Assembly (NCBI GenBank): GCA_937926175.1
Contig: CALANV010000002.1
Span: forward strand, 37,974 to 101,973
Length of the DNA: 64,000 nt
Reading direction: 5' to 3'
Source of the DNA: an uncultured Rhodospirillales bacterium
GTDB taxonomy: Bacteria; Pseudomonadota; Alphaproteobacteria; CACIAM-22H2
The translations under genes and the position numbers were made by a program. Shown one piece after another: positions 30,301 to 39,546 of this stretch (position 1 is its first letter; the number at the start of each line of letters is the position of its first letter). Under the pieces are notes generated by a model. That model was not told the origin of the DNA. It saw nothing but the letters and a program-made list of their open reading frames with translations, and did not search any database.

Positions 30301-31206
30301 TCAGGCCGCGGGAGCCTTCTTGCGCCGTCCACCGCCCGATTTCTTGGCCGTTGCCTCGCGAGCGCCGCCTTCGGCTTCGGCCAAGGGCGTCTCGCTCGAC
30401 GCGGCTTCCTTCTCCGGCTCCGGCTCCGACGCCGCCGCACCATCGGCGGCCGGCGCGACATCGATCTCCTCGACCTGCGGGGCTTCGATCTCACCGATAT
30501 CAACGCCCTGGGCCGCCATCTCGGCCTGCAGACCTTCGAGAACCGCGCTCGAAACGAGGTCGCAGTAGAGCTGGATCGCGCGCAGCGCATCGTCGTTGCC
30601 CGGGATCGGGTACTTGATCCCGGTCGGATCGCAGTTCGAATCGACGATGGCGACGACCGGAATGTTCAACCGGTTCGCCTCCTGAACAGCGATCGCCTCC
30701 TTGTTCGTATCGATCACGAACAGCATGTCCGGCAGGCCGCCCATTTCCTTGATACCGCCGAGCGCCCGTTCGAGCTTGTCGCGCTCGCGCGTCAGGTTGA
30801 GCAATTCCTTCTTGGTCAGACCGATGTTCTCCTGCGCCAACTGTTCGTCGAGCTCGCGCAGCCGGCGGATCGAGTTGGAAATGGTCTTCCAGTTCGTCAG
30901 CATGCCGCCGAGCCAGCGATGGTTGACGTAATACTGGCCGCAGCGCTTGGCCGCCTCGGCGATCGGTTCCGCCGCCTGACGCTTGGTGCCAACGAAGAGA
31001 ATGCGCCCGCCCTCGGCCGTCGTCGCGCGAATCGCCTCAAGCGCCCGATGGAGCATCGGGACCGTCTGCTGAAGGTCGATGATGTGAATGCCGTTGCGAA
31101 CCCCGAACAGATAGGGGCGCATCTTGGGGTTCCAGCGCCGGGTCTGATGCCCGAAATGGGCACCGGCCTCGAGCAGCTGACGCATGGTAAACGTAGGCAT
31201 CGCCAT
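30301..31206 (-). CDS. rpsB: 30S ribosomal protein S2
   Basis: 301 residues. The S2 core (about 1-235) begins [20 protein letters not shown] and includes the RWLGGMLTN and FVIDTNKE segments. An extra C-terminal tail of about 60 residues is rich in Ala, Glu and finally Lys/Arg, as seen in other alphaproteobacteria. The ATG at 31206 lies 11 bases after GGAG; an ATG two codons later is possible but further from it. A promoter (31371-31399) gives a leader of about 158 bases, long enough for the S2 autoregulatory fold known in enterics, though I could not confirm that fold here. Confidence 0.97.
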   Translation of the reverse strand: MAMPTFTMRQLLEAGAHFGHQTRRWNPKMRPYLFGVRNGIHIIDLQQTVPMLHRALEAIRATTAEGGRILFVGTKRQAAEPIAEAAKRCGQYYVNHRWLGGMLTNWKTISNSIRRLRELDEQLAQENIGLTKKELLNLTRERDKLERALGGIKEMGGLPDMLFVIDTNKEAIAVQEANRLNIPVVAIVDSNCDPTGIKYPIPGNDDALRAIQLYCDLVSSAVLEGLQAEMAAQGVDIGEIEAPQVEEIDVAPAADGAAASEPEPEKEAASSETPLAEAEGGAREATAKKSGGGRRKKAPAA

Positions 31207-31370
31207 GGGCGTGCTGTCTCCTTTTCTCCGGTTGAGCCGCCGCGGGAGATGCGCCGAGCCCCCATGCCTTGCGCCGGGGGCCGAATTCGGCACCGGAACG
31301 ACCATCGACCTATGACGCCGACAGCCGCGATCCCGCGTGAGTAGTCAGGGCCGTCCGCCGGCCCGGCGCG

Positions 31371-31399
31371 TAGATAGCCCCACAGGGCCGGATTTGCAA
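31371..31399 (-). promoter_or_regulatory. Candidate rpsB-tsf promoter
   Basis: On the minus strand: TTGCAA (31394-31399), a 17-bp spacer and TATCTA (31371-31376). It lies about 165 bases before the rpsB ATG with no gene between. The hexamers are moderate matches to the sigma-70 consensus, but the spacing is ideal and the position is right for the main promoter of the large leftward block. Confidence 0.5.
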
Positions 31400-31859
31400 G
31401 CAAGAATCCGAGTTTAACCCCTATCCATCCATCCGTCCGTCGCCGGTCCGACGGAATGCGATCTCATGTCCCCTGCCCCCTCGCGTGTCCCACTTGCGAG
31501 CGTCCGGCCGGGACAGCGCGGCCGCCCTGCCAGTGGTGGCGAATTCACCTGCCGAATCAATCCGATTCACGACCTTGTCCGAAGCGGAGCGCGGTCTGGG
31601 CCGGTACCTGTTCCATCCGGCTGCCCCGCCAACGTGTCCCACCGGTCCCAGACGTCTCGCCGATGTCACACGTCTCGATCGTCTCGCCTGTCCCAGCTGT
31701 CCCAGCCGTCCCACCTGTCTCACCTGTCTCGGACTTCTCCGCCATCTCAGTTGTTCGGGCCGTTCCCACGATCCTGGCGTTGCAACCATTCCGGGACGGC
31801 GGGACGATGGGACAGCCGCCGGAGCCGGGGGCGGAATGGGACAGGCGCCCGCCCCAACG
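31400..31859. other. Non-coding stretch between the dnaE terminator and the rpsB promoter
   Basis: Within the 794-base gap between rpsB and dnaE (31207-32000), this stretch shows no gene I can support. Several long open frames exist on both strands, but they look like GC-driven openness: they change frame across the repeat array, have no family resemblance, and some run into dnaE. Its notable content is the 9-bp tandem repeat, three GGGAC copies in inverted sense after it (31793-31813), and further scattered GGGAC/GTCCC words. Confidence 0.6.
31636..31752. repeat. Degenerate 9-bp tandem repeat, 13 units
   Basis: Thirteen contiguous 9-base units in exact 9-base register, most of the form GTCYCRNCN on the plus strand: for example GTCCCAGCT, GTCCCAGCC, GTCCCACCT, GTCTCACCT and GTCTCGCCT. 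A few decayed units are included (ATGTCACAC, TTCTCCGCC), and weaker copies continue to about 31770. The plus strand is rich in C and poor in G. The repeat lies between the dnaE terminator and the rpsB promoter and is not in any gene I accept. Confidence 0.75.
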
Positions 31860-31892
31860 AAAAATGCCCGTCGGCCATCATCCGAACGGGCA
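31860..31892 (-). terminator. Rho-independent terminator of dnaE
   Basis: On the minus strand a 7-bp stem (TGCCCGT with ACGGGCA, arms at 31865-31871 and 31886-31892, 14-base loop) is followed at once by five T residues (31860-31864). It lies 108 bases after the dnaE stop. Confidence 0.65.
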
Positions 31893-32000
31893 CACGTATC
31901 CGCCGCGGATTCCATCCCAACTGCTGCCTGCCGTCAACCGACTCTCAGGAGGCGACGGCGAGCTGCTGATCAAGTGGGACTCGCCCTTGCCCGTGGGCGC

Positions 32001-35000
32001 CTACAGTTCCTGCACCTCGACGACGCCCGGCAGAGTCTGGAGCTTCATGCGGGTCTGAGCAGCGATGGTGTAGGTACCGGGGAGCGAGATCTCCACCTCG
32101 CCGTCCTCACCCAGATCGACGACGACGGCGATGCGGCCCCGTCCCTTGCGTTCGCCTTTGATGACCTCCGCCAGCCCAGGCAATGCGATCGCGTCGTTGA
32201 TCGCGATCCTTAGGCCCGCTGCCGCGTGAGCCACGGCTTCGTCGAGCGGCTGGATCGACTGCGCGAGGAGCTTGATTGTCTCCTCCTCGATGCGCGCATC
32301 GGCCGAGATCAGCAGCGGCTTGCCAGAGTTGAGCAGCTCGCGCGACGTCGCCAGGACCTCGGAGAACAGCGTGACCTCGTACACGCCGCCTGCGTCCGAA
32401 AGCTGCACGAAGGCGAAACGGTTGCCCTTGGCCGAAGTGCGTTCCTGTTTGCCGATCACCGTTCCGGCCAGCTTGACGCGCGCCGCACCGCCGGCGGCAA
32501 GGCGGCCCGCCAGCTCGCTCGACCGGATTACGCCGAGACGCTGTAGCCCCTTGGCGTATGCGTCGAGCGGATGGGCCGAGAGATAGAAGCCGAGCGCCTC
32601 GAACTCGTTCTGCAAACGCTCGTGAAGCGGCCAGTCCGGAATCTGCGGCAGCGAAAGTTTCGGTGCCGATCCGCCGCCGAAAAGGCTGGCCTGGCTGCTG
32701 GCGCGCTCGTCGGCGGCAGCGGCGGCGAAGCGCAGAATGGTCTCGATCGCAGCGAAGACGCGGGCACGGTTGGGTTCGAGCGAGTCGAACGCACCGGCTT
32801 TCACCAGCGCTTCGAGCTGACGCTTGTTGATCTGCCTGGTATCGAGGCGCCGCGCAAAATCGGCCAGGTCCTTGAACGGCCCGTTCCGCTCCCGCTCCGC
32901 GACCAGCGCCTGCATCGCCGCAAGGCCGACGCCCTTGGCCGCCGCGAGCGCATAGCGCACCGCGCCACGCTCCTCTCCCGGCGGGAACTCGACCGAGAAG
33001 TCCGCCTGCGAACGATTGATGTCGGGCGGTAGCAGCGTGATCTTGAGCCGCTCCAGCTCCTGACGGAACACGTTGAGCTTGTCCGTGTTCGCGATATCGA
33101 ACGTCATCAGCGCAGCCAGGAACTCGACCGGATAGTTCGCCTTCAGATATGCCGTCTGATAGGCGACCAGCGCATACGCGGCCGCATGCGACTTGTTGAA
33201 GCCGTAGCCCGCGAACTTGGCGACCTGGTCGAAGATCGACGAGGCCTGCGCCTCCGGTACCCCGCGCGCCACCGCGCCGTCGACGAAGTGCTTGCGCTGG
33301 GCGTCCATCTCCTCCTTGATCTTCTTGCCCATGGCGCGGCGCAGAAGATCGGCGCCGCCGAGGCTGTAGCCCGACAGCACCTGGGCAATCTGCATCACCT
33401 GTTCCTGATAGATGATGACGCCGAAGGTCTCCTTGAGGATGCCCTCGAGCGCGGGATGCATGTAATCGGGCTTTTCCAGCCCGTGCTTGCAGTTCGTGTA
33501 TTTCGGGATGTTCTCCATCGGGCCGGGCCGATAGAGAGCAACCAGCGCGATGATGTCCTCGAACCGGTCAGGACGTAGGCGCCGCATCGCGTCGCGCATG
33601 CCCGAACTTTCAAGCTGGAACACGCCGACCGTGTCGCCGCGGGCAAGCAGATCGTAGGTCTTGCGGTCGTCGAGCGGCAGATTGGACAGATCGATCTCGA
33701 TACCGCGCCGGCGCAGCAGCTCAACCGCGCGCGCAAGCACCGTCAGCGTCTTGAGGCCGAGGAAGTCGAACTTCACCAAGCCGGCCTGTTCGACATACTT
33801 CATGTTGAACTGGGTGACCGGCATGGTCGAGCGCGGATCGCGATAGAGCGGCACGATCTCGTCGAGTGGCCGGTCGCCGATGACGACGCCGGCGGCATGC
33901 GTCGAGGCGTGGCGGTAGAGCCCCTCCAGCTTCAAAGCGATGTCGATCAGCCGGGCGACGGCCTCGTCCGTCCGCCGCATCTCCTGCAACAGGGGCTCGC
34001 CGTCGATCGCCTGCTGCAACGACACCGGATTGGCCGGATTGTTCGGCACCAACTTGCAGATGCGGTCGACCTGCCCATAGGGCATGCCGAGAACGCGGCC
34101 GACATCGCGCAGCACAGCACGCGCCTGCAGCTTACCGAAGGTGATGATTTGAGCGACGCGATCGGCGCCGTACTCTTCCTGAACGTAGCGGATGACCTCG
34201 TCGCGGCGATCCTGGCAGAAGTCGATGTCGAAGTCCGGCATCGACACGCGTTCCGGATTGAGGAAGCGCTCGAACAGCAGGCCGAAACGCAGCGGATCGA
34301 GATCGGTGATGGTGAGCGCCCAGGCGACGAGCGAGCCGGCGCCCGACCCACGGCCTGGCCCGACGGGAATTCCGCGACTCTTGGCCCATTGAATGAAATC
34401 GGCGACGATCAGGAAATAGCCTGCGAAGCCCATCTTGACGATGACGTCGAGCTCGTAGGCCAGCCGCTCGCGATACGGGCGCGCGAGCTCCTCACGCGTT
34501 GCCTCGTCGTGCTCGGCCTTCCAGACCTGCTGCGCAAGGCGCCGCTCGAGCCCTGCCACGGCTAGCTCGCGCAGGGTCGTCTCGACGCCCCGCGCCTGCG
34601 CCTTCGGCGGGACCGGCAGGATCGGTTTGCGCGGTTTCAGCAGGAACGAGCAACGACGCGCGATGACCAGCGTGTTGTCGAGCGCCTCGGGAATGTCCGC
34701 GAACAGCGCACGCATCTCCGCCGCCGACTTGAAGCGATACTCGGGACTCAGACGTCGCCGGTCAGGTTCGGCGACGTAACGGCCGTCGGCGATGCAAAGG
34801 AGCGCGTCGTGCGCCTCGTACATGTCCTCCTTTGCGAAGAACGCCTCGTTCGTGGCCACCAGCGGCAAACCGTGCCGATAGGCGAGCTCGATCAACTGCG
34901 GCTCGATGCGGTTCTCCACCTCGATTCCGTGCCGCGTCAGCTCGACATAAAGCCGGCCCGGGAAGGCGGCCGCTAGGCGCATCAGCGTTTCCTCGGCCGC

Positions 35001-35525
35001 TGCGGTCCGCCCGTCGGCCAGCAGACGGCCCACGGTTCCGGCCGGTCCGCCGGTGAGCGCGATGAGGCCGTCGGCAAGCGCCTCGACCGCCTCGATCGGA
35101 ACCTGGGGCGCTTCGGCCGAATCCGTTTCGAGATAGGACTTGCTGACGAGCTTGGCGAGGTTGTGATAACCCGCCTCGGTCTGGGCGAGCAGGACGAGCG
35201 TGTCCGGCGTCGGTACGCGGCCGCCGCGCATGCCTTCGTCCGTCCGCCGGATCGCGATCTGACAGCCGATGATCGGCTGCACGCCGGCATCCATCGCCGC
35301 GAGCGAGAACTCCATCGCGGCGAAGAGATTGCCGGTGTCGGTCACGGCGACGGCCGGCATCCGTTCGCGCTTGCACAGCTCGATCAGCTGTTTGATCTTG
35401 ATCGCGCCTTCAGACAGCGAGTACGCCGAATGGACGCGCAGATGGACGAAATCAGCGTGGGCCACGGATCGGACTCCGTCCACGAAGGATGCACGGTCGT
35501 GCGACTCGCCGAGCCGCACCGACAA
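32001..35525 (-). CDS. dnaE: DNA polymerase III alpha subunit
   Basis: Replicative polymerase, 1174 residues. In order: N-terminal PHP domain (about 25-290, beginning FVHLRVHSAYSL), palm with the catalytic Asp residues in PDFDIDF (D431, D433), GPGRGSGAGS upstream of it, fingers, HhH region with FNKSHAAAY, a clamp-binding motif QASLF (945-949), an OB fold and a C-terminal tau-binding region. The length and the QxxLF peptide match the replicative rather than the error-prone DnaE2 type. It starts 24 bases after lolD and has its own terminator. Confidence 0.97.
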   Translation of the reverse strand: MSVRLGESHDRASFVDGVRSVAHADFVHLRVHSAYSLSEGAIKIKQLIELCKRERMPAVAVTDTGNLFAAMEFSLAAMDAGVQPIIGCQIAIRRTDEGMRGGRVPTPDTLVLLAQTEAGYHNLAKLVSKSYLETDSAEAPQVPIEAVEALADGLIALTGGPAGTVGRLLADGRTAAAEETLMRLAAAFPGRLYVELTRHGIEVENRIEPQLIELAYRHGLPLVATNEAFFAKEDMYEAHDALLCIADGRYVAEPDRRRLSPEYRFKSAAEMRALFADIPEALDNTLVIARRCSFLLKPRKPILPVPPKAQARGVETTLRELAVAGLERRLAQQVWKAEHDEATREELARPYRERLAYELDVIVKMGFAGYFLIVADFIQWAKSRGIPVGPGRGSGAGSLVAWALTITDLDPLRFGLLFERFLNPERVSMPDFDIDFCQDRRDEVIRYVQEEYGADRVAQIITFGKLQARAVLRDVGRVLGMPYGQVDRICKLVPNNPANPVSLQQAIDGEPLLQEMRRTDEAVARLIDIALKLEGLYRHASTHAAGVVIGDRPLDEIVPLYRDPRSTMPVTQFNMKYVEQAGLVKFDFLGLKTLTVLARAVELLRRRGIEIDLSNLPLDDRKTYDLLARGDTVGVFQLESSGMRDAMRRLRPDRFEDIIALVALYRPGPMENIPKYTNCKHGLEKPDYMHPALEGILKETFGVIIYQEQVMQIAQVLSGYSLGGADLLRRAMGKKIKEEMDAQRKHFVDGAVARGVPEAQASSIFDQVAKFAGYGFNKSHAAAYALVAYQTAYLKANYPVEFLAALMTFDIANTDKLNVFRQELERLKITLLPPDINRSQADFSVEFPPGEERGAVRYALAAAKGVGLAAMQALVAERERNGPFKDLADFARRLDTRQINKRQLEALVKAGAFDSLEPNRARVFAAIETILRFAAAAADERASSQASLFGGGSAPKLSLPQIPDWPLHERLQNEFEALGFYLSAHPLDAYAKGLQRLGVIRSSELAGRLAAGGAARVKLAGTVIGKQERTSAKGNRFAFVQLSDAGGVYEVTLFSEVLATSRELLNSGKPLLISADARIEEETIKLLAQSIQPLDEAVAHAAAGLRIAINDAIALPGLAEVIKGERKGRGRIAVVVDLGEDGEVEISLPGTYTIAAQTRMKLQTLPGVVEVQEL

Positions 35526-35549
35526 TGTTCCGCGCCGCCTCTTCCACCG

Positions 35550-36230
35550 TCAAGCCGGCACGACCAGACCGTTGCGGATCGTCACGATCCGATCCATGCG
35601 CTTGGCAAGTTCGGGATTGTGCGTCGCGATCAGCGCCGCAAGACCGGTCGACCGCACCAGCCGCATCAGTTCCTCGAACACGGCATCGGCCGTGTGCGGA
35701 TCGAGGTTTCCGGTCGGTTCGTCCGCCAACAGGACGCGCGGCGCATTGGCGAGCGCACGCACGATCGCGACGCGCTGCTGCTCGCCGCCCGACAGCCGCG
35801 CCGGCCGATGCGTCTCGCGGGCGGAAAGACCGACGGCCGCGAGCAGTTCGCGCGCCCGCGCCCGCGCCACGCCGCGCGGCACGCCCGCGATCATCTGCGG
35901 CAGCATCACGTTCTCGAGCGCGGAGAATTCCGGCAGCAGGTGATGGAACTGATAGACGAAGCCGAGGTACTTGCGACGCATGGCGCTGCGCTCGGCATCG
36001 CCCATCGCGGCGCAAGACTGCCCGGACAGGCGGATGTCGCCCGCATCCGGCCGTTCGAGAAGCCCGGCGATATGGAGCAGCGTGGATTTTCCGGCCCCGG
36101 ACGGCCCGACCAGGGCGACTATCTCGCCGGGGTCGATCTTCAGCGACGCACCGTTCAGCACCTCGAGCGCCGCGTCGGCCTGACGGAAGCGCCGGACGAT
36201 TCCGACCAGCTCGAGCGCCGCCTCACTCAT
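35550..36230 (-). CDS. lolD: Lipoprotein-releasing ABC transporter ATPase LolD
   Basis: Powers release of outer-membrane lipoproteins from the inner membrane to LolA. 226 residues. The Walker A is GPSGAGKST (42-50), the signature LSGGEQQR lies near residue 142 and the Walker B is in [11 protein letters not shown], with a switch His in ATHN. It overlaps the end of lolC by 8 bases, so permease and ATPase are translationally coupled. Confidence 0.95.
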   Translation of the reverse strand: MSEAALELVGIVRRFRQADAALEVLNGASLKIDPGEIVALVGPSGAGKSTLLHIAGLLERPDAGDIRLSGQSCAAMGDAERSAMRRKYLGFVYQFHHLLPEFSALENVMLPQMIAGVPRGVARARARELLAAVGLSARETHRPARLSGGEQQRVAIVRALANAPRVLLADEPTGNLDPHTADAVFEELMRLVRSTGLAALIATHNPELAKRMDRIVTIRNGLVVPA

Positions 36231-37470
36231 AACGCAGTGCTTCCACGGGATCGAGGCGGGCCGCCCGCCAGGAGGGATAGATCGTCGCGAGGAACGAGAG
36301 AGTAAGCGCCATGACGACGACGGAGACGACCTCCATCGGATCGACTTTGGCCGGAAGCCGCGACAGGAAATAGATCTCCGGCGAGAACAGCGGCGTGCCG
36401 GTCAGCGTCTGCAGCCATTGCCGGATCGTCTCGATATTCGCGGTGAACAGGATGCCGAGAACGAAGCCGGTGATCGTGCCGGTGACGCCGACACTGGCGC
36501 CTGCAAGGAAGAAGATGCGCATCACCGCCCCGCGCGTCGCCCCCATGGTGCGCAGGATCGCGATGTCCTTGGACTTGTCCTTCACCAGCATGATCAGGCT
36601 GGAAATGATGTTGAACGCCGCGACCAGGATGATCAGGGTCAGGATCAGGAACATCACGTTCCGTTCGACCTGAAGGGCGTTGAAGAAGCTTGAGTTCGCC
36701 TGTTGCCAGTCGAGGATGCGAAAGCCGGGCCCGAGTGCCTCGGCAACGGCGCGCCGCATGTCGCGCATCCGGTCCGGGTCCTCGACCATCAGCTCGATGC
36801 CGGTCACGCCGTCCCCCAGGCGAAAGAACAGTTGGGCGGCCTCGAGCGGCAGATAGACGAACGTGTTGTCGTATTCGAACATCCCGACTTCGAAAATCGC
36901 CGCCACCCGGTATGCCCGCATCCGCGGCACGGTGCCGAAGGCCGTGGCCGTGCCCTGCGGGGAGATCAGCGTGATGCTGTCGCCGATGCGGAGACCGAAT
37001 CGCTGCGCCATGCGGCTGCCGATGACCGCCACATCCTCGCCCTCGAACCGCGCAAGGTCGCCGCCGACGATGTGGCTCGCAACGAGCGTGCGGTTGCGCA
37101 GGTCTTCCGGCCGCATGCCGCGCACGAGCGCCCCGCCGGCCACGCCGTTCGCGGTCGCCAGCACCTGCCCCTCAATGATCGGCGCGGCCGCCACCACCTG
37201 GGGCAGGCCGTGCAGGCGGTCGGTCACGTCGACATAGTCGGTCAACGGCCCCCCTTGACCGTAGACGGTCATATGCCCGTTCAAGCCGAGAATGCGTCCG
37301 AGCAGTTCGGCCCGGAAGCCGTTCATCACGGCCATGACGATGATGAGCGTCGCCACGCCGAGCGCGATGCCGAGAAGCGAGAACCCCGCGATGACGGAGA
37401 TGAAGCCTTCCTGGCGGCGTGCCCGCAGATAGCGGAACGCCATCATCCGCTCGAACGCACCGAAAGCCAT
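36223..37470 (-). CDS. lolC: Lipoprotein-releasing ABC transporter permease LolC/E
   Basis: 415-residue permease of the LolC/LolE family with four membrane helices (about 25-50, 270-295, 320-345, 375-398) and a large periplasmic domain between the first two. The N-terminal [22 protein letters not shown] stretch and the C-terminal coupling region ending [18 protein letters not shown] are typical. Only one permease gene is present, so the transporter is probably a homodimer of this LolF-like protein with LolD, the common state outside gammaproteobacteria. It starts 13 bases after proS. Confidence 0.94.
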   Translation of the reverse strand: MAFGAFERMMAFRYLRARRQEGFISVIAGFSLLGIALGVATLIIVMAVMNGFRAELLGRILGLNGHMTVYGQGGPLTDYVDVTDRLHGLPQVVAAAPIIEGQVLATANGVAGGALVRGMRPEDLRNRTLVASHIVGGDLARFEGEDVAVIGSRMAQRFGLRIGDSITLISPQGTATAFGTVPRMRAYRVAAIFEVGMFEYDNTFVYLPLEAAQLFFRLGDGVTGIELMVEDPDRMRDMRRAVAEALGPGFRILDWQQANSSFFNALQVERNVMFLILTLIILVAAFNIISSLIMLVKDKSKDIAILRTMGATRGAVMRIFFLAGASVGVTGTITGFVLGILFTANIETIRQWLQTLTGTPLFSPEIYFLSRLPAKVDPMEVVSVVVMALTLSFLATIYPSWRAARLDPVEALRYE

Positions 37471-37483
37471 CGCCGGCGTCCGA

Positions 37484-38806
37484 TCAGCCCTTGGCCGCGA
37501 GTCTGGCGAGGGCGGCGTCGATCGTGAGCTCCTCCTTCGCGCCCGTGCTCCGCCGCTTGAGCTCGACGACGCCGGACTTGAGACCGCGCGGCCCGACGAT
37601 GAGCTGCCACGGCAGGCCGATCAGGTCCATCGTGGCGAACTTCACGCCCGGACTTTCCGCGCGGTCGTCGTAGAGCACTTCGAGACCGGCATTGCGCAGC
37701 TTCGTATAGAGATCGCCCGCCGCCGCGTCGCAGGCGGCATCGCCGCTCCGCAGATTGACGAGGGCCACGTCGAAAGGCGCCACACTATCGGGCCAGATGA
37801 TGCCAGCGTCGTCGTGGCTCGCCTCGATGATCGCGCCGACGAGCCGCGACACGCCGATGCCGTAAGAGCCCATGTGAACGACAACGTCCTTGCCCTCGGC
37901 GTCAGTGACGGTGGCCTTCATCGGCGCCGAATACTTGGTGCCGAAATAGAAGATGTGCCCGACCTCGATACCGCGGGCCTCCACCCGGTCACTCTCCGGG
38001 ATCTGCGCGAAGATGGCCGGATCGTGCTTTTCGTCGGTCGCGGCGTAAAGGCTGGTCCATTTGTCGACGATCGGCTGAAGATCGGCTTCGTAGTCGACCT
38101 CGGTCGCCAACACGTCGAACTCGACGAGGTCGCGGTGACAATAGACCTGGCTTTCTCCGGTCTCGGCGAGGATGATGAACTCATGGCTCAGGTCGCCGCC
38201 GATCGGCCCGGTCTCGGCCGCCATCGGAATCGCCTTCAGCCCCATTCGCGCGAAGGTGCGCAAATAGGCGACGAACATCTTGTTGTAGCTGCGCCGGGCG
38301 GCCGCGGCGTCGATATCGAACGAGTAGCTGTCCTTCATCAGGAACTCGCGACCGCGCATGACGCCGAAGCGCGGCCGAACCTCGTCGCGAAACTTCCACT
38401 GAATGTGGTAGAGCAGTTTCGGTAGCTCCTTGTAGCTGCGGACGGCGTTGCGGAAGATGTCGGTGATCAGCTCTTCGTTCGTGGGGCCGTACAGCATCTC
38501 CCGATCGTGCCGATCACGAATGCGGAGCATCTCCTTGCCGTAGTCGTCGTAGCGCCCCGACTCCCGCCAAAGCTCGGCCGGCTGGATCGTCGGCATCAGC
38601 ATCTCCTGGCAGCCGGCTGCGTCCTGCTCCTCGCGCACGATCTGCTCGATCCGCTTGAGCACCCGGAACCCGAGCGGCAGCCATGTGTAGATGCCCGCAC
38701 TTGACTGCCGGATCATCCCGGCACGGAGCATCAGGCGATGGGAAACGATCTGCGCCTCGCTCGGATTCTCGCGAAGCGTGGGCATCAGGAATTGCGAAAG
38801 ACGCAT
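37484..38806 (-). CDS. proS: Proline--tRNA ligase (short alphaproteobacterial type)
   Basis: Charges tRNA-Pro. 440 residues from the ATG at 38806. It is a class II synthetase with motif 1, motif 2 ([21 protein letters not shown]) and motif 3 ([13 protein letters not shown]), and a C-terminal anticodon-binding domain. The inserted Ala-tRNA-Pro editing domain of the long bacterial form is absent; its place is taken by a short segment, so editing may depend on free-standing YbaK/ProX-type proteins elsewhere. An in-frame start 11 codons upstream is not conserved in style. Confidence 0.96.
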   Translation of the reverse strand: MRLSQFLMPTLRENPSEAQIVSHRLMLRAGMIRQSSAGIYTWLPLGFRVLKRIEQIVREEQDAAGCQEMLMPTIQPAELWRESGRYDDYGKEMLRIRDRHDREMLYGPTNEELITDIFRNAVRSYKELPKLLYHIQWKFRDEVRPRFGVMRGREFLMKDSYSFDIDAAAARRSYNKMFVAYLRTFARMGLKAIPMAAETGPIGGDLSHEFIILAETGESQVYCHRDLVEFDVLATEVDYEADLQPIVDKWTSLYAATDEKHDPAIFAQIPESDRVEARGIEVGHIFYFGTKYSAPMKATVTDAEGKDVVVHMGSYGIGVSRLVGAIIEASHDDAGIIWPDSVAPFDVALVNLRSGDAACDAAAGDLYTKLRNAGLEVLYDDRAESPGVKFATMDLIGLPWQLIVGPRGLKSGVVELKRRSTGAKEELTIDAALARLAAKG

Positions 38807-38963
38807 GGAGCCTCTTGGATCTTTCCGGTGCCCTGCCATCCGGTTCGTCCCGCTCGTCGCCTGCAGAACGCCCCCTCCCCTATCCCGCCCCGGCGGGCGC
38901 GAATGGGTTGAGGGGTACTGCGGGTCGAGCCCCAGGCAAACCGATCCCGGCCGGGCGCGGCGC

Positions 38964-38992
38964 GACTTTAGGGAAAGCGGCCGGGCAACGCA
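38964..38992 (-). promoter_or_regulatory. Candidate proS promoter
   Basis: On the minus strand: TTGCGT (38987-38992), a 17-bp spacer and TAAAGT (38964-38969), about 160 bases before the proS ATG. It may drive proS-lolC-lolD-dnaE. The rest of the 227-base gap to the upstream gene is GC-rich with no gene that I can see. Confidence 0.35.
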
Positions 38993-39033
38993 ATTCGCCT
39001 GCGACTTGCCCCCAGGAAGAGCGGCTTCAAATG

Positions 39034-39450
39034 TCAGCGCGGCAACAAACGTTCGCGGCAGAGGGCTTCGAGCGCGGCGATCTCGCGGCTCTGCAGGGGC
39101 TCGCCGTTGAAGAAGACCCGTCCGTCGGACTCGACTCGAATCTCACCGATCCGGACATTGGGCTCGAACAGGGGCGAGCTCGGTGGAATGCCGAACCGGC
39201 CCAGATCCACGGCGGCATCGAAGGTGATCGTGTCCGGTACCCGTATCCCCGGGACGTCTTCCAGGTCGGCCGGGGGGACGGAGCGGCCGTAGACGTCGAC
39301 GCTGGGCTGGTAGGCAACGTCCGGGTCCGGCATGTGGCGTACCAGCTTGCGGCAGTCGACGCCGGTGAGCGTAACGGTCTCGGCCCGTGCCGGCATTGCC
39401 AAAGCGGCAGCCGAAGCTGTAAGCCATATGCAAACGGCGATTCGCTTCAT
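39034..39450 (-). CDS. Hypothetical exported protein
   Basis: 138 residues with a clear signal peptide (about 1-23, cleavage after ARA). The mature part has two Cys residues (33 and 132) that could form a disulfide. Short strands are predicted around [15 protein letters not shown] and [22 protein letters not shown] recognise no functional family; the layout suggests a small periplasmic protein of the conserved alphaproteobacterial unknown type. It precedes proS by 227 bases on the same strand and is divergent from the purine permease. Confidence 0.75.
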   Translation of the reverse strand: MKRIAVCIWLTASAAALAMPARAETVTLTGVDCRKLVRHMPDPDVAYQPSVDVYGRSVPPADLEDVPGIRVPDTITFDAAVDLGRFGIPPSSPLFEPNVRIGEIRVESDGRVFFNGEPLQSREIAALEALCRERLLPR

Positions 39451-39546
39451 GCCGGCATTGTGGGGTTAGCCGTTTTAACCATCAGATAATCCCCCGGCCC
39501 GGCCAATGCCCGTCCACCGGACCGGGCCATAATGAGGGGGATTGCA

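Noticed and set aside
31636..31752. CRISPR array
   Set aside because: The repeat unit is 9 bases with no spacers, and there are no cas genes.
31456..32213. Overlapping plus-strand open frames in the dnaE-rpsB gap
   Set aside because: They run through the tandem repeat into the dnaE 3' end, have no ribosome-binding site and show amino acid content typical of chance GC-rich frames.
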